A stretch of 64,000 nucleotides of DNA from Stenotrophomonas rhizophila (GCF_001704155.1 NZ_CP016294.1:1-64000); one strand, 5' to 3'; positions 28,308 through 37,303 are shown, counted from the first letter of the stretch. Notes: generated by a model not told the origin, from the letters alone. Translations and numbers: made by a program.

Positions 28308-30089
28308 TCAGGGCGCGCGGCGCGCGTCGATGTACGCGCGGATCTGCGCATCCAGCACCGGCAACGGCACCGAGCCCTGGCTGAGTACCGCGTCGTGGAA
28401 CGACTTGACGTCGAAGCGGTCGCCCAGCGCCTTTTCGGCCTCGCCGCGCAGGCGCACGATCGCGATCTCACCCAGCTTGTAGCTGAGTGCCTGGCCCGGC
28501 CACGAGATGTAGCGGTCCACTTCGGTGGTCACTTCGTGCTCGCTCAGCGCGGTGTGGTCGCGCAGGTAGGCCAGCGCCTTCTCGCGGGTCCAGCCCTTGT
28601 GGTGCACGCCGGTATCGATCACCAGGCGCGCGGCACGCCACATTTCATAGGTCAGGCGGCCGAAATCCTCGTACGGGGTTTCGTAGATGCCCATTTCCAC
28701 GCCAAGCTTCTCGCTGTACAGGCCCCAGCCTTCGCCATAGGCGGAGATGTAGGCGTTGCGGCGGAACTCGGGCTGTTCGCCCTGCTCTGCCGCCAGCGCA
28801 CCCTGCAGGGCGTGGCCCGGGTCGGACTCATGCAGGGTCAGCGCCGGCAGGTTGTACAGCGGGCGCGCCGGCAGGTTGTAGGTGTTGACCCAGTAAGTAC
28901 CCATGCCGCCACGGCCGGCGGTCCAGAACGGGGCGATATCCGGCGGCACCGGCACGATGGTGAAGCGTGCGCGCGGCAGGGTCATGTACTTGCCGATCAC
29001 GCCGTCCACGCGCTTGGAAATCCAGGCGGCGCGGTGCAGCAGTTCGTCAGGGGTCTTGGCGTAGAACTGCGGGTCGGTGCGCAGGAAGGCCAGGAAGTCG
29101 GCGAAGCTGCCCTTGAACTTGACCTCCTTGATGACGTCGTTCATTTCCTTCTGGATGCGCGCCACTTCCTTCAGGCCGATCTCGTGGATCTGCTGCGGGG
29201 TGAGGTCCAGCGTGGTGTATTCGTGGATCTGCTGCTGGTAGTACGCCTTGCCATCGGGCAGCGCTTCGGCGGCCAGGGTGGTGCGCGCCTGCGGCACATA
29301 CTCACCGACGAAGAAGGTGCGCAGCTTGACGAAGGCCGGCACCACGCTGGCGCTGATGGCCTGGCGGGCCTGCGCCTGCAGCTCGGCCTGTTCGGCGGCG
29401 GGAATGCTGGTCGGGAGCTTCTTGAACGGCGCATACAGCGGCGACTGGGTCGGGTCCTTCAGCTCGGCCACGGTGGCGATCGAGACTTCACGGCCATCGA
29501 GCACCGCGCGCGGCACGCTGAAGCCGCGCTTCAGGCCGGCGCGCATGTTGTCGGTCTGCTGGTCGAAGTAGCGGGGTACGTCGTTGAGCCGGGCGATGTA
29601 GTTGCGGTAGTCCGCCGCGGTCTTCAGCTCGCGACGCGCCATGAACGAGAGGTTGGACCAGAACGAAGAGTCCGAGTTGAACGGCATCTCGTAGCCGCGC
29701 AGGCGCACTTCTTCGGCCAGGTTGAACACCTGGTCGCGGTAGATCGCGTAGTTGACCTGGTTGGTGGGCGAGAGCGCCTTGGTATCGACCTTGCCGAGCT
29801 GGGCCAGCACGTCATCCCACACCGCAAGGCGTGCCTGCTGCGCGGCCGCGCCCACGTCTGGCATGCGGGTGGCGGTAGCCGGGCCATCACCGTCTTCACT
29901 GGCTTCGCCGCCACCGGCCTGGCGCCAAGCCCATTCCTTCTCGTAGATGGCGCGGAACGCCGCGTCGGCCGGCGATTCGGTGGCCAGGCTGGCCGGCGCG
30001 ACCGCCGGTGCCGCAGGGGGTGCGGCCAGTGCCGCATGGGCAGGAAGGGCCAGGGCGAGCAGCAACGCAGCAACGAGCGGTGATTTCAC
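28308..30089 (-). CDS. DUF885 (zincin-like) secreted protein
   Basis: A 593-residue exported protein, with signal peptide MKSPLVAALLLALALPAHAA. The C-terminal half has TLHESDPGHALQ, a modified HExxH that is conserved in DUF885, and a nearby AYGEGWGLYSEK. These suggest a metal-dependent peptidase or related hydrolase, in the periplasm. Substrate unknown. It is the only gene between the effector-like gene and the terminator at 30159; the gap on its 5' side holds repeats. Confidence 0.9.
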   Translation of the reverse strand: MKSPLVAALLLALALPAHAALAAPPAAPAVAPASLATESPADAAFRAIYEKEWAWRQAGGGEASEDGDGPATATRMPDVGAAAQQARLAVWDDVLAQLGKVDTKALSPTNQVNYAIYRDQVFNLAEEVRLRGYEMPFNSDSSFWSNLSFMARRELKTAADYRNYIARLNDVPRYFDQQTDNMRAGLKRGFSVPRAVLDGREVSIATVAELKDPTQSPLYAPFKKLPTSIPAAEQAELQAQARQAISASVVPAFVKLRTFFVGEYVPQARTTLAAEALPDGKAYYQQQIHEYTTLDLTPQQIHEIGLKEVARIQKEMNDVIKEVKFKGSFADFLAFLRTDPQFYAKTPDELLHRAAWISKRVDGVIGKYMTLPRARFTIVPVPPDIAPFWTAGRGGMGTYWVNTYNLPARPLYNLPALTLHESDPGHALQGALAAEQGEQPEFRRNAYISAYGEGWGLYSEKLGVEMGIYETPYEDFGRLTYEMWRAARLVIDTGVHHKGWTREKALAYLRDHTALSEHEVTTEVDRYISWPGQALSYKLGEIAIVRLRGEAEKALGDRFDVKSFHDAVLSQGSVPLPVLDAQIRAYIDARRAP

Positions 30090-30158
30090 GAGCAGGGGTT
30101 CCCGGGGGACGGCAAACCCCGATCATGGCACCCCGATCCAGCGCGCGCATGGATCAAA

Positions 30159-30185
30159 GGTCCTGCCCGCAAAGCGGGCAGGACC
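30159..30185 (-). terminator. Probable Rho-independent terminator
   Basis: On the minus strand GGTCCTGCCCGC pairs perfectly with GCGGGCAGGACC around TTT, followed by TTTGATCC. It probably ends the epimerase-GT2-LAB_N transcript before the DUF885 gene. Confidence 0.6.
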
Positions 30186-30227
30186 GGGGATCGGCCAACG
30201 GCCGAGACCCGAGCGCCGAAGGCGCGG

Positions 30228-30313
30228 GTAGCGCCGACTGTTAGTCGGATGCTCTTGATCTTGATGTTGTTCTTGATTCCCGCGAAGAGCAGCCGACTAA
30301 CAGTCGGCGCTAC
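30228..30313. repeat. Inverted SMAG pair forming a long hairpin
   Basis: GTAGCGCCGACTGTTAGTCG at 30228 and its inverse ending at 30313 pair, extending inward through GATGCTCTT/AAGAGCAGC, with a short AT-rich centre. Confidence 0.75.
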
Positions 30314-30329
30314 CGGGCGGGCACCGGGT

Positions 30330-30490
30330 ATCGGGTAGGCGCCGGGTATCCGCCGGGTACAGGCCGTACCGGGGGCACCGGGTATCCGCCGGGCACGGGC
30401 CGTACCGGGCGGGCACCGGGTATCCGCCGGGTACAGGCCGTACCGGGTGGGCGCCGGGTATCCGCCGGGTACGCGCCGATACCCGCGAGG
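30330..30490. repeat. 38-base tandem repeat, about four copies
   Basis: Units contain GCACCGGGTATCCGCCGGGT followed by ACAGGCCGTACCGGG. Copies begin near 30340, 30376, 30412 and 30450 and vary by a few bases. The 38-base period is not a multiple of three. Confidence 0.65.
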
Positions 30491-30500
30491 TTCGCAGCCC

Positions 30501-30842
30501 TCAATGTTCCGCCTTATCCCGCTTCCACCCGCGGTGCTGGATATCCAGCTTCAAGCTGTAAAGCGCGGTAAACGCCGGAAACAGGTTCTGCAGCACCCCC
30601 ACCGAATCCTGCTTGGCCGAAAACAGGAAGTAGCTCAGCGTCATCAGGCTGCCCACCACGCTCATGTACCAGAACAGCCGCGGGATCACCGGCTTGCCGG
30701 CCCGGCGCGAGGCGACGAACTGCACCAGCCAGCGGCCGCCGAACATCAGTGCGCCGGTATAGCCGATCAGCTTCCAGCCGGTCACATGCAGCCCCGTCCA
30801 GAACAGCCAGCTCAGCGGTTGGTCGAGCCAGTGCAGTTCCAT
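30501..30842 (-). CDS. LAB_N-domain inner-membrane protein
   Basis: A 113-residue protein with three membrane segments and the lipid A biosynthesis N-terminal domain pattern FGGRWLVQFVASRRAGKPVI, then SVVGSLMTLSYFLFSAKQDS and VGVLQNLF. It probably helps lipid-linked sugar or lipid A modification together with the GT2 gene. Its ATG overlaps the TGA of the GT2 gene (ATGA), so translation is coupled. Confidence 0.9.
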   Translation of the reverse strand: MELHWLDQPLSWLFWTGLHVTGWKLIGYTGALMFGGRWLVQFVASRRAGKPVIPRLFWYMSVVGSLMTLSYFLFSAKQDSVGVLQNLFPAFTALYSLKLDIQHRGWKRDKAEH

Positions 30843-31564
30843 CAGCGTTCTTCCACGGCCGTGCGCTTGCTGCGCGTGATCAGCCAGGCCACCCCGCGCA
30901 GGTCGCGGATCCCGACCAGCGCGCGGCCGAGGTTGTTGTACTTGGACACCCCGGCGGTGCGGTGGCGGTGGTTGACCGGCACGCTCACCGTCTTCCAGCC
31001 CGCCCGCTGCATCAGCGCGGGCAGGTAGCGGTGCATGTGGTCGAAGTACGGCAGCTCCAGGAACGCGGCACGCTCGAACAGCTTGATGCCGCAGCCGGTA
31101 TCGGGGGTGTCGTCACGCAGCATGCGGGCGCGGATCGCGTTGGCCCACTTGCTGGCCCAGCGCTTGCTGCCGCTGTCCTGGCGGTTGACGCGCCAGCCAG
31201 CGAACAGCTTCACCTGCGGTTCGGCGGTCGCACGCGCGGCCAGCAGCTTCGGAATGTCCGCCGGGTCGTTCTGGCCGTCGCCATCCAGCGTGGCGATCCA
31301 CGGTGCGCGGGCGTGCTTGACCCCGTTCTTCACCGCGGTGCTCTGCCCGCTCTGGCTGACATGGTGCAGGACCCGCAATTCGGGGTTGGCCGGCTTCAAC
31401 GACTCCAGCACGGCCAGGGTGTCGTCGCGCGAGTGATCGTCGACGTAGACGATCTCGAAGTCCACCTGGCCGCGCAGCGCCGCGGTGATCTCTTCGATCA
31501 GGGGCTGTACGTTGTCGCGTTCATTGAATACCGGGACGACGACCGACAACTGGGGTTGGCTCAT
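30842..31564 (-). CDS. GT2 glycosyltransferase (DPM1/ArnC-like)
   Basis: A 240-residue family 2 glycosyltransferase that probably transfers a sugar to undecaprenyl phosphate or a similar lipid. SVVVPVFNERDNV is the nucleotide-sugar fold start, DDHSRDDT follows, and TLDGDGQNDP holds the DxD motif. It lacks the C-terminal membrane helices of ArnC; the partner LAB_N protein may supply membrane anchoring. It is downstream of the epimerase gene by 87 bases, with translational coupling to LAB_N. Confidence 0.9.
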   Translation of the reverse strand: MSQPQLSVVVPVFNERDNVQPLIEEITAALRGQVDFEIVYVDDHSRDDTLAVLESLKPANPELRVLHHVSQSGQSTAVKNGVKHARAPWIATLDGDGQNDPADIPKLLAARATAEPQVKLFAGWRVNRQDSGSKRWASKWANAIRARMLRDDTPDTGCGIKLFERAAFLELPYFDHMHRYLPALMQRAGWKTVSVPVNHRHRTAGVSKYNNLGRALVGIRDLRGVAWLITRSKRTAVEER

Positions 31565-31651
31565 GATCGGGCTCTGCGAAAGGCCAGGAATGAAAAAGAC
31601 CGCGCATTTTCCGAGATCAAGGTTATCCGAAGATGAACCCGGCGATGTGAG

Positions 31652-32617
31652 TCAGGCGCGATCACCGAAATAGTCGCGGCACCAAGCCACCACCGGCGGC
31701 AGGCCGCGCTCGATCGGGGTGACCGGTTCATAGCCGAAAGCGTCATGGGCACGACGGGTGTCGGCCATGGTGCGGACCATGTCGCCTGGCTGCATCGGCT
31801 TGTATACCTTCTGTGCCGGGCGTCCAGCGGCGGCCTCGATGACCCCGATGAAATGTTCCAGCTCGATCGGGGTGTGGTTGCCCAGGTTGAAGACACGGTG
31901 CGGTACGTCCTCGCTGGACGGATGCGCCAGCGCGCCGAGGATACCGGCCACGATGTCGGAAACATGTGTGAAATCGCGCTGCATCCTGCCGTCGTTGAAC
32001 ACGTCGATGGGGCGCCCGGCCAGCACCGCGCGCGAGAACAGCAGCGGCGCCATGTCCGGGCGGCCCCACGGGCCGTACACGGTGAAGAAGCGCAGGCCAG
32101 TGGCGTGCAGGCCATACAACTGCGCGTAGGTGTAGGCCATCAACTCGTTGGCCGCCTTGGTCGCTGCGTACAGCGAGCGCGGCTTGTCGATGCGCTGGTC
32201 TTCGGAGAACGGCGGGGTGGCCGAATCACCGTAGACCGAGCTGCTGGAGGCGTACACCAGGTGGGCCACGCCGCGATGGCGGCACAGTTCCAGGATGTTG
32301 ACGAACCCGGTCAGGTTGCTGTCCACGTAGGCGTACGGGTTTTCCAGCGAATAGCGCACACCGGCCTGCGCGGCCAGGTGGATCACCCGGGTCGGCTGCA
32401 CCTCGTCGAACAGCGCGGCCAGGCCATCGCGGTCGGTCAGGTCCAGCGCGCGGATATCGGCGTCCGGGCACAGTGCCGCCACGCGATCGCGCTTGATCTG
32501 CGGGTCGTAGTAGTCGTTGTAGTTGTCCAGGCCGACCACCGTGTGCCCGGCATCGAGCAGGGCACGCACGGTATTGGCGCCGATGAAGCCTGCAGCGCCG
32601 GTCACAAGAAGGGTCAT
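31652..32617 (-). CDS. NAD-dependent epimerase, probably UDP-glucuronate 4-epimerase
   Basis: A 321-residue short-chain dehydrogenase-type epimerase. VTGAAGFIGAN gives the NAD-binding TGxxGxxG, and SLYAATKAANE the catalytic YxxxK. LRFFTVYGPWGRPDMA is typical of UDP-glucuronate 4-epimerases (UDP-glucuronate to UDP-galacturonate), so the product likely feeds a galacturonate-containing surface glycan or lipid A. It is followed by GT2 and LAB_N on the same strand, which supports such a role. The substrate is inferred. Confidence 0.88.
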   Translation of the reverse strand: MTLLVTGAAGFIGANTVRALLDAGHTVVGLDNYNDYYDPQIKRDRVAALCPDADIRALDLTDRDGLAALFDEVQPTRVIHLAAQAGVRYSLENPYAYVDSNLTGFVNILELCRHRGVAHLVYASSSSVYGDSATPPFSEDQRIDKPRSLYAATKAANELMAYTYAQLYGLHATGLRFFTVYGPWGRPDMAPLLFSRAVLAGRPIDVFNDGRMQRDFTHVSDIVAGILGALAHPSSEDVPHRVFNLGNHTPIELEHFIGVIEAAAGRPAQKVYKPMQPGDMVRTMADTRRAHDAFGYEPVTPIERGLPPVVAWCRDYFGDRA

Positions 32618-32671
32618 GGCAGTCGTCCCGGAAAATCCAGTCGACAGAATAGCGCCGTTACCGATACGTCA

Positions 32672-32977
32672 CTACAGGCTCAGCGGCGCTTCGCGCGCCA
32701 GCGTGGCCTTGCGTTCCTTGCTGAAATCCCACCAGGGACGCGGGGCTTCGCCCTGCATGAAGCGCACGATGGACAGGAACACATCGATCACGCACGGGTC
32801 GTGCAGTACCCCGGTGCGCATGCACAGCTGCGCGTACATGTCGTAGGCATCGCGGCCGCGCACGTGCGCGGGGACACGGATCCCGATCAGACGAAGATCC
32901 TTCTCACAGGCCGGCCCGACATTTGGCAGGTCGGTCAGGCGCAACAGATGGTTGCGATCGACCTTGGTGGGGTTCAT
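32672..32977 (-). CDS. Helix-hairpin-helix protein of the Cdd1 (pathogenicity locus) family
   Basis: A 101-residue protein with a helix-hairpin-helix start (LLRLTDLPNVGPACEKDLRLIGI). The rest is the Cdd1 pattern with RGRDAYDMYAQLCMRTG, DPCVIDVFLSIVRFM and PWWDFSKERK. The family's function is unclear; HhH suggests nucleic acid contact. It starts 54 bases before the epimerase gene and 34 bases after parB, on the same strand as both. Confidence 0.85.
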   Translation of the reverse strand: MNPTKVDRNHLLRLTDLPNVGPACEKDLRLIGIRVPAHVRGRDAYDMYAQLCMRTGVLHDPCVIDVFLSIVRFMQGEAPRPWWDFSKERKATLAREAPLSL

Positions 32978-33011
32978 CAGGTAAGTGGGTTCCTCTTGCG
33001 TGGCGGGGGAC

Positions 33012-33935
33012 TCAGCCCTTGCGTACGCGGAGCTTCTCGAGCACGCCGTCCAGCGTGTCCAGGTCGGTGTAATGGATGATCAACTTGCCCTTGCCGCCAC
33101 GGCCGTGGTTGATCGCCACGCGGGCGCCCAGCGATTCGGACAGCTCGGTTTCCAGCGACGCGATGTCGGCCTGCGGGGCGGCCGCGCTCGGCTTGCGGCG
33201 CAGCGAGGCAGGCACCTTGCCGGCAGCGAACTGCTGCGCACGGTGTTCGACCTCACGCACCGACCAGCCCTGGTCGGCTGCTTCCTGGGCCAGCTTGCTG
33301 GCCAGTTCCGGCGCCAGGGTCAGCAGCGCGCGGGCATGTCCCATTTCCAGCCGGCGGGTTTCCAGCAGCAGGCGGATCGCCACCGGCAGCTCCAGCAGGC
33401 GTAGCAGGTTGGACACCGCCGCGCGCGAGCGGCCGACGGCCTGGGCGGCCTCGGCGTGGGTCAGGGCGAATTCGCTGATGAGCCGCTGCAGCGCTTCGGC
33501 TTCTTCGAGCGGGTTGAGGTCTTCGCGCTGGATGTTCTCGATCAGCGCCATCGCGATGACGGTGCGGTCTTCCAGCTCGCGCACCACTACCGGCACTTCG
33601 TCCAGGCCGGCCAGCTGCGACGCGCGCCAGCGGCGTTCGCCGGCCACGATCTCGAAGCTGTCCGGGCCCAGCTGGCGGACCAGGATCGGCTGGATCACGC
33701 CCTGCGCCTTGATGGAATCGGCCAGCTCGGCGAGCTTGGTTTCGTCCATGTCGCGGCGCGGCTGGTACTTGCCCGGCTGCAGGTGCTTGACCGGCAGCTT
33801 GCGCAGCACTTCACCCGGCAGCGGCTCGATCACGGCCGCGGCCTGCACCTGTGTCACCGCGCCCTTGGGCCCCAGCAGCGCATCGAGGCCACGGCCGAGG
33901 CCGCGTTTCTTGCCGGGGGCGGGCTTGGTGCTCAT
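33012..33935 (-). CDS. parB: Chromosome partitioning protein ParB
   Basis: A 307-residue CTPase and DNA-clamp protein that binds parS near the origin and works with ParA. KKRGLGRGLDALLG is the typical N-terminus. The CTP-binding blocks are GKYQPRR and EIVAGERRWRAS, with ENIQREDLNPLEEAEA. A helix-turn-helix lies around FALTHAEAAQAVGRSRAAVSN. The start shares one base with the parA stop (ATGA). No parS-like GTTTCACGTGAAAC was found in the window. Confidence 0.97.
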   Translation of the reverse strand: MSTKPAPGKKRGLGRGLDALLGPKGAVTQVQAAAVIEPLPGEVLRKLPVKHLQPGKYQPRRDMDETKLAELADSIKAQGVIQPILVRQLGPDSFEIVAGERRWRASQLAGLDEVPVVVRELEDRTVIAMALIENIQREDLNPLEEAEALQRLISEFALTHAEAAQAVGRSRAAVSNLLRLLELPVAIRLLLETRRLEMGHARALLTLAPELASKLAQEAADQGWSVREVEHRAQQFAAGKVPASLRRKPSAAAPQADIASLETELSESLGARVAINHGRGGKGKLIIHYTDLDTLDGVLEKLRVRKG

Positions 33936-34732
33936 CAGGCGGTCTCCATGGCCTTGCCGGCCGTGTTGCGTTGGTGGTGGCGGCGGATGATCTCGCCGGC
34001 CAGGCCGAGGTAGGCGACGCCGCCGCGCGAGGCGCGGTCGTAGCCGACGATGCTCTGGCCGTGGCTGGGCGCCTCGGCCAGGCGCACGTTGCGCGGCACG
34101 ATGGTGCGGAACACGCGGTCGCCGAAGTGGTCGGTCAATTCGGCCGACACGGCATTGGCGAGGTTGTTGCGCACATCGAACATGGTGCGCAGCACGCCCT
34201 CGATCTCCAGGCTGGGATTGAGGTTGGCGCGCAGCGCATCGATGGTTTCCACCAGCGCGCTCAGGCCTTCCAGCGCGTAATACTCGCACTGCATCGGCAC
34301 GATCACCGAATCGGCGGCGGCCAACGCGTTGAGGGTCAGCAGCGACAGCGCCGGCGGGCAGTCGATCAGGATGAAGTCGTACTCGTCCTGGATCGGGGCC
34401 AGCGCGCGCTTGAGCCGCTGTTCGCGTTCGCCCTGGTCCATCAGCTGGATCTCGGCGGCCGTCAGGTCGATGTTGCCCGGCAGCAGGTCGAAGCCTTCCG
34501 GGGTGGTCACCCGGACTTCGGCCGCGGTGCTTTCGCCCAGCAGCAGGTCGCAGGTGGAGGCGGCAACTTCGCGCTTGTCCACGCCGCTGCCCATGGTCGC
34601 ATTGCCCTGGGAATCGAGGTCGACCAGCAGCACGCGCTTGGGCGCAGCAGCCAGGGCGGCGGCCAGATTGACGGCAGTCGTGGTCTTGCCGACGCCACCT
34701 TTCTGGTTGGCGATGGCGATGATGCGGGCCAT
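33935..34732 (-). CDS. parA: Chromosome partitioning ATPase ParA (Soj)
   Basis: A 265-residue ATPase that moves the ParB-bound origin during segregation. ANQKGGVGKTTTAVNLAA is the deviant Walker A, then VDLDSQGNAT and IDCPPALSLLT. The ATG at 34732 gives the usual MARIIAIANQKGG start; five in-frame codons upstream are rejected. It overlaps parB by one base and follows rsmG by 65 bases on the same strand, the rsmG-parA-parB order common in gammaproteobacteria. Confidence 0.97.
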   Translation of the reverse strand: MARIIAIANQKGGVGKTTTAVNLAAALAAAPKRVLLVDLDSQGNATMGSGVDKREVAASTCDLLLGESTAAEVRVTTPEGFDLLPGNIDLTAAEIQLMDQGEREQRLKRALAPIQDEYDFILIDCPPALSLLTLNALAAADSVIVPMQCEYYALEGLSALVETIDALRANLNPSLEIEGVLRTMFDVRNNLANAVSAELTDHFGDRVFRTIVPRNVRLAEAPSHGQSIVGYDRASRGGVAYLGLAGEIIRRHHQRNTAGKAMETA

Positions 34733-34796
34733 GCGGGTGAGCCTCATCGGCAGGGGGTGGGACTGGGCATTATGCGGGCATGGGGCGTGTCGTGTC

Positions 34797-35435
34797 TCAC
34801 GGACCGGCCACCACCACCAGATGGCGCTCGCCGGTCAGGCCCGGAACATGCAGCGGCAGGACCTGCTCAACCCGCCAGCCGGCCGGCAGCTGGGCGATCT
34901 CGTCATGCGGGTGGACGCCCTTCATGGCCAGCAGGCGTCCGCCGGGGCGCAGCAGGTGGCCGCCGACGGCGATGATGCCGGCCAGGGTGTCCATGGCGCG
35001 GGCGGTGAGGTTGTCATAGGCACCCGGCTCCGCCAGCGCTTCGGCACGGGATTCGGCCACGCGGGCATTGGTCAGGCCCAGCTGGCGCACCGCTTCGCGC
35101 ATGAAGCGGGCCTTCTTGCCGTTGCTTTCCACCAGGGTCACCTGAAGCTGCGGGCGGGCGATGGCCAGCGGAATGCCGGGCAGCCCGGGGCCGGTGCCCA
35201 GGTCGGCCAGGGTGCCCTGCTCCAGGTACGGCTGCATCGCCAGCGAATCGAGCAGGTGGCGGGTGACCATCTCCATCGGGTCGCGGATGGCGGTGAGGTT
35301 GTAGGTGCGGTTCCAGCGGTCCAGCAGGGCGAGGTAGGTCAACAGGGGCGGCGCCAGGGTGGCATCCAGGCCCATGGCAGCCAGGCCGCGCTCAAGCGCA
35401 TCGGCCACGCCGGCCGGGAGTGTGTGTTCGGTCAT
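34797..35435 (-). CDS. rsmG: 16S rRNA (guanine-N7)-methyltransferase G
   Basis: A 212-residue methyltransferase that uses SAM to methylate G527 of 16S rRNA (formerly GidB). The SAM site is [18 protein letters not shown], and [12 protein letters not shown] and [12 protein letters not shown] match the family. It is the first of the rsmG-parA-parB series. The phosphopantetheinyl transferase gene ends 51 bases upstream. Confidence 0.97.
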   Translation of the reverse strand: MTEHTLPAGVADALERGLAAMGLDATLAPPLLTYLALLDRWNRTYNLTAIRDPMEMVTRHLLDSLAMQPYLEQGTLADLGTGPGLPGIPLAIARPQLQVTLVESNGKKARFMREAVRQLGLTNARVAESRAEALAEPGAYDNLTARAMDTLAGIIAVGGHLLRPGGRLLAMKGVHPHDEIAQLPAGWRVEQVLPLHVPGLTGERHLVVVAGP

Positions 35436-35486
35436 GCGCCCATTATCGCAGGCTGGGGACCTGCTGACTGCGCGGATTCGGTGCGC

Positions 35487-36086
35487 TCAGAGCGCGTGCC
35501 AGGCCAGTGCGGCGCGGAAATCGTCCGCGGCCTGCCATTCGTGCAGGTGCCAGCGCTGGGCCGGGCCGAGTTCCGGGTCGCACCAGGCCAGGTGCAGGGC
35601 GCCGTCGGCGGCGGGCGCCAGCTGCAGGCGGTGCAGGCCGAACGAGATGCCCTGCCCCTGCGCCTTGAGGATGGCCTCCTTGGCGCACCAGACCCGGAAG
35701 AACCAATGGGTGCGGGCTTCTTCGTCCAGCCCGAGCAGCCATGCCACTTCGGTCGGGTGGAAGAAGCGCTCGATGATTTCGGCCATGCGTGGCCGTGGGC
35801 GCAGCGGCTCCAGGTCCACGCCCAGCCGCACGCCCTCGCCCAGCCCCACCAGCAGCAGGCCATGGCTGTGACTCCAGCCGGTGCCGATATGCGCCAGCGG
35901 GCCGTGCAGCTCCGGGCGGCCGCGCGGATCGCGCTGCAGCGGCAGGTCTTCGGGGCTGGCCCCCAACTGGTCAGCCAGCAACACCCGCGCCTGCGGCTCG
36001 CCACGGGTACCGGGCACGTGCGGCAGGCGCCAGACGGTGACCGGGCCAAACCGCCAGGGCCCGTCCAGGGTCGCCGGCAGGCTCAT
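35487..36086 (-). CDS. 4'-phosphopantetheinyl transferase
   Basis: A 199-residue Sfp-like enzyme that moves phosphopantetheine from CoA to a carrier protein. The catalytic signature GVDLEPL and later VWCAKEAILKAQG (with KEAxxK) are both present. The N-terminus lacks clear features. In related Xanthomonas this enzyme supports pigment or polyketide/peptide carrier proteins; none is in this window. The ATG at 36086 is chosen; the in-frame ATG at 36164 has no similarity-bearing sequence. Confidence 0.9.
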   Translation of the reverse strand: MSLPATLDGPWRFGPVTVWRLPHVPGTRGEPQARVLLADQLGASPEDLPLQRDPRGRPELHGPLAHIGTGWSHSHGLLLVGLGEGVRLGVDLEPLRPRPRMAEIIERFFHPTEVAWLLGLDEEARTHWFFRVWCAKEAILKAQGQGISFGLHRLQLAPAADGALHLAWCDPELGPAQRWHLHEWQAADDFRAALAWHAL

Positions 36087-36181
36087 GCGAACACCCCGCC
36101 AATGCGGCTGCACGACGACTTCACGGGGGCTGCCGTCAACTGGCTCCGTCTCATCGGCACACAAACTCTGGAGTGGACAAC

Positions 36182-36433
36182 ATGGGCATCATCATCTGGT
36201 TGATCGTCGGTGGCATCGTAGGCTGGCTTGCCAGCATCATCATGCGCCGCGACGCGCAGCAGGGCATCATCCTCAACATCGTGGTCGGCATCGTCGGCGC
36301 GCTGATCGCCGGCTTCCTGTTCGGCGGCGGCATCAATGAAGCGATCACCATCCGCACGTTCCTGTTCTCGCTGATCGGGGCCGTGATCCTGCTGGCGATC
36401 GTGAACCTCTTCACCCGCCGCAGCGTTCGATAA
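36182..36433 (+). CDS. GlsB/YeaQ/YmgE-family stress membrane protein
   Basis: An 83-residue protein with three membrane helices and glycine-rich turns (IIIWLIVGGIVGWLASIIM, then IVVGIVGALIAGFLFGG). It fits the transglycosylase-associated/GlsB family whose members respond to general or acid stress. The ATG at 36182 is preferred over the GTG at 36173. A convergent terminator follows. Confidence 0.92.
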   Translation: MGIIIWLIVGGIVGWLASIIMRRDAQQGIILNIVVGIVGALIAGFLFGGGINEAITIRTFLFSLIGAVILLAIVNLFTRRSVR

Positions 36434-36441
36434 CCCCACAG

Positions 36442-36466
36442 GTAGGTAACGACCGTTGGTCGTTAC
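36442..36466 (+). repeat. SMAG (GTAG) palindrome
   Basis: GTAGGTAACGACCGTTGGTC then GTTAC, between the GlsB-like gene and the shared terminator. Confidence 0.7.
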
Positions 36467-36477
36467 GATTTTCCAGC

Positions 36478-36501
36478 AAGGCCCGGCACCCGCCGGGCCT
36501 T
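36478..36501. terminator. Convergent bidirectional hairpin
   Basis: AAGGCCCGGC and GCCGGGCCTT pair perfectly around ACCC between the convergent glsB-like and xth genes. T-runs are short on both sides. Confidence 0.65.
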
Positions 36502-36508
36502 GTGCGTT

Positions 36509-37276
36509 TCAGCCCAGCTGCACCCACGCCGGGGCGTGGTCGCTCGGCCTGTCCCAGGTGCGCGGCTCGCGGTCGATGCCCGAAGCCAGCGCACGCGCCT
36601 TGAGGGCATCCGACACAAGGGTCAGGTCGATGCGCAGGCCCAGGTTGCGGCGGAACCCGGCGGCGCGGTAATCCCACCAGCTGAACACGCCTTCCTCTTC
36701 GCTGTGCAGCCGGAAGGCATCGTGCAGCCCCAACTGCAGCAGCTTGTTGAGCGCGCCGCGTTCGGCGGTGGAGGTCAGGATGTGGTTCTCGTTCCAGACC
36801 AGCGGGTCGTGCACATCGCGCGCGTCCGGGGCGATGTTGAAGTCGCCCATCACCACCAGCTCCGGGTATTTCTGCAGTTCCGAGGCCACCCAGGCGTGCA
36901 CCGCTTCCAGCCAGCGCAGCTTGTAGGCGTACTTGTCGGTGTCCACGTCCTGGCCGTTGACCACGTACAGGTTGATGATGCGCACCCCGTTGACGGTGCC
37001 GGCGATCACCCGCTTCTGCTCGTCCTCGAAGCCTGGAATGCCGATCTGCACGTCCTGCGCCGGCTCGCGCGACAGCAGCGCCACGCCGTTGTAGGTCTTC
37101 TGCCCGGCGAACACGCTGCGGTAGCCCAGCCCGGCCAGCACCGCGTCGGGGAACTTGTGGTCCTCCATCTTGGTTTCCTGGATGCCGACCACGTCCGGCG
37201 CGAACGCGGTGAGCCACTGTTCCAGGTGCGGCAGGCGCACGTTGAGCGAATTGACGTTCCAGGAGGCGATTTTCAT
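36509..37276 (-). CDS. xth: Exodeoxyribonuclease III
   Basis: A 255-residue AP endonuclease/3' exonuclease of base-excision repair. MKIASWNVNSLNVRLPHLEQW, then IQETKMEDHKFP (Glu ligand), VVNGQDVDTDKYAYKL, VVMGDFNIAPDARDV and RPSDHAPAW at the end are the EEP-family motifs with the catalytic Asp and His. The ATG at 37276 is chosen because it begins the conserved protein; the upstream frame runs into SMAG repeats. Confidence 0.95.
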   Translation of the reverse strand: MKIASWNVNSLNVRLPHLEQWLTAFAPDVVGIQETKMEDHKFPDAVLAGLGYRSVFAGQKTYNGVALLSREPAQDVQIGIPGFEDEQKRVIAGTVNGVRIINLYVVNGQDVDTDKYAYKLRWLEAVHAWVASELQKYPELVVMGDFNIAPDARDVHDPLVWNENHILTSTAERGALNKLLQLGLHDAFRLHSEEEGVFSWWDYRAAGFRRNLGLRIDLTLVSDALKARALASGIDREPRTWDRPSDHAPAWVQLG

Positions 37277-37303
37277 GGGCGCATTGTAACGGGTCGGCGG
37301 TTC

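Larger units (their letters stand above)
30090..30500. other. Repeat-rich gap upstream of the DUF885 gene
   Basis: This 411-base stretch carries a terminator hairpin (30159-30185), an inverted SMAG pair (30228-30313) and about four copies of a 38-base tandem repeat (30330-30490). I see no credible gene. Confidence 0.75.

Noticed and set aside
26949..30083. Plus-strand open frame of over 1000 codons across two minus-strand genes
   Set aside because: It spans two recognisable genes and the gap between them, with no signal or motif of its own.
30310..30504. 64-codon proline/glycine-rich minus-strand frame in the tandem repeat
   Set aside because: The 38-base period is not a multiple of three, so it would not give a repeated protein; no ribosome binding site.
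33012..34732. parS sites near parAB
   Set aside because: No GTTTCACGTGAAAC-like sequence was seen on reading the window, so I report none. A pattern search over the genome would be decisive.
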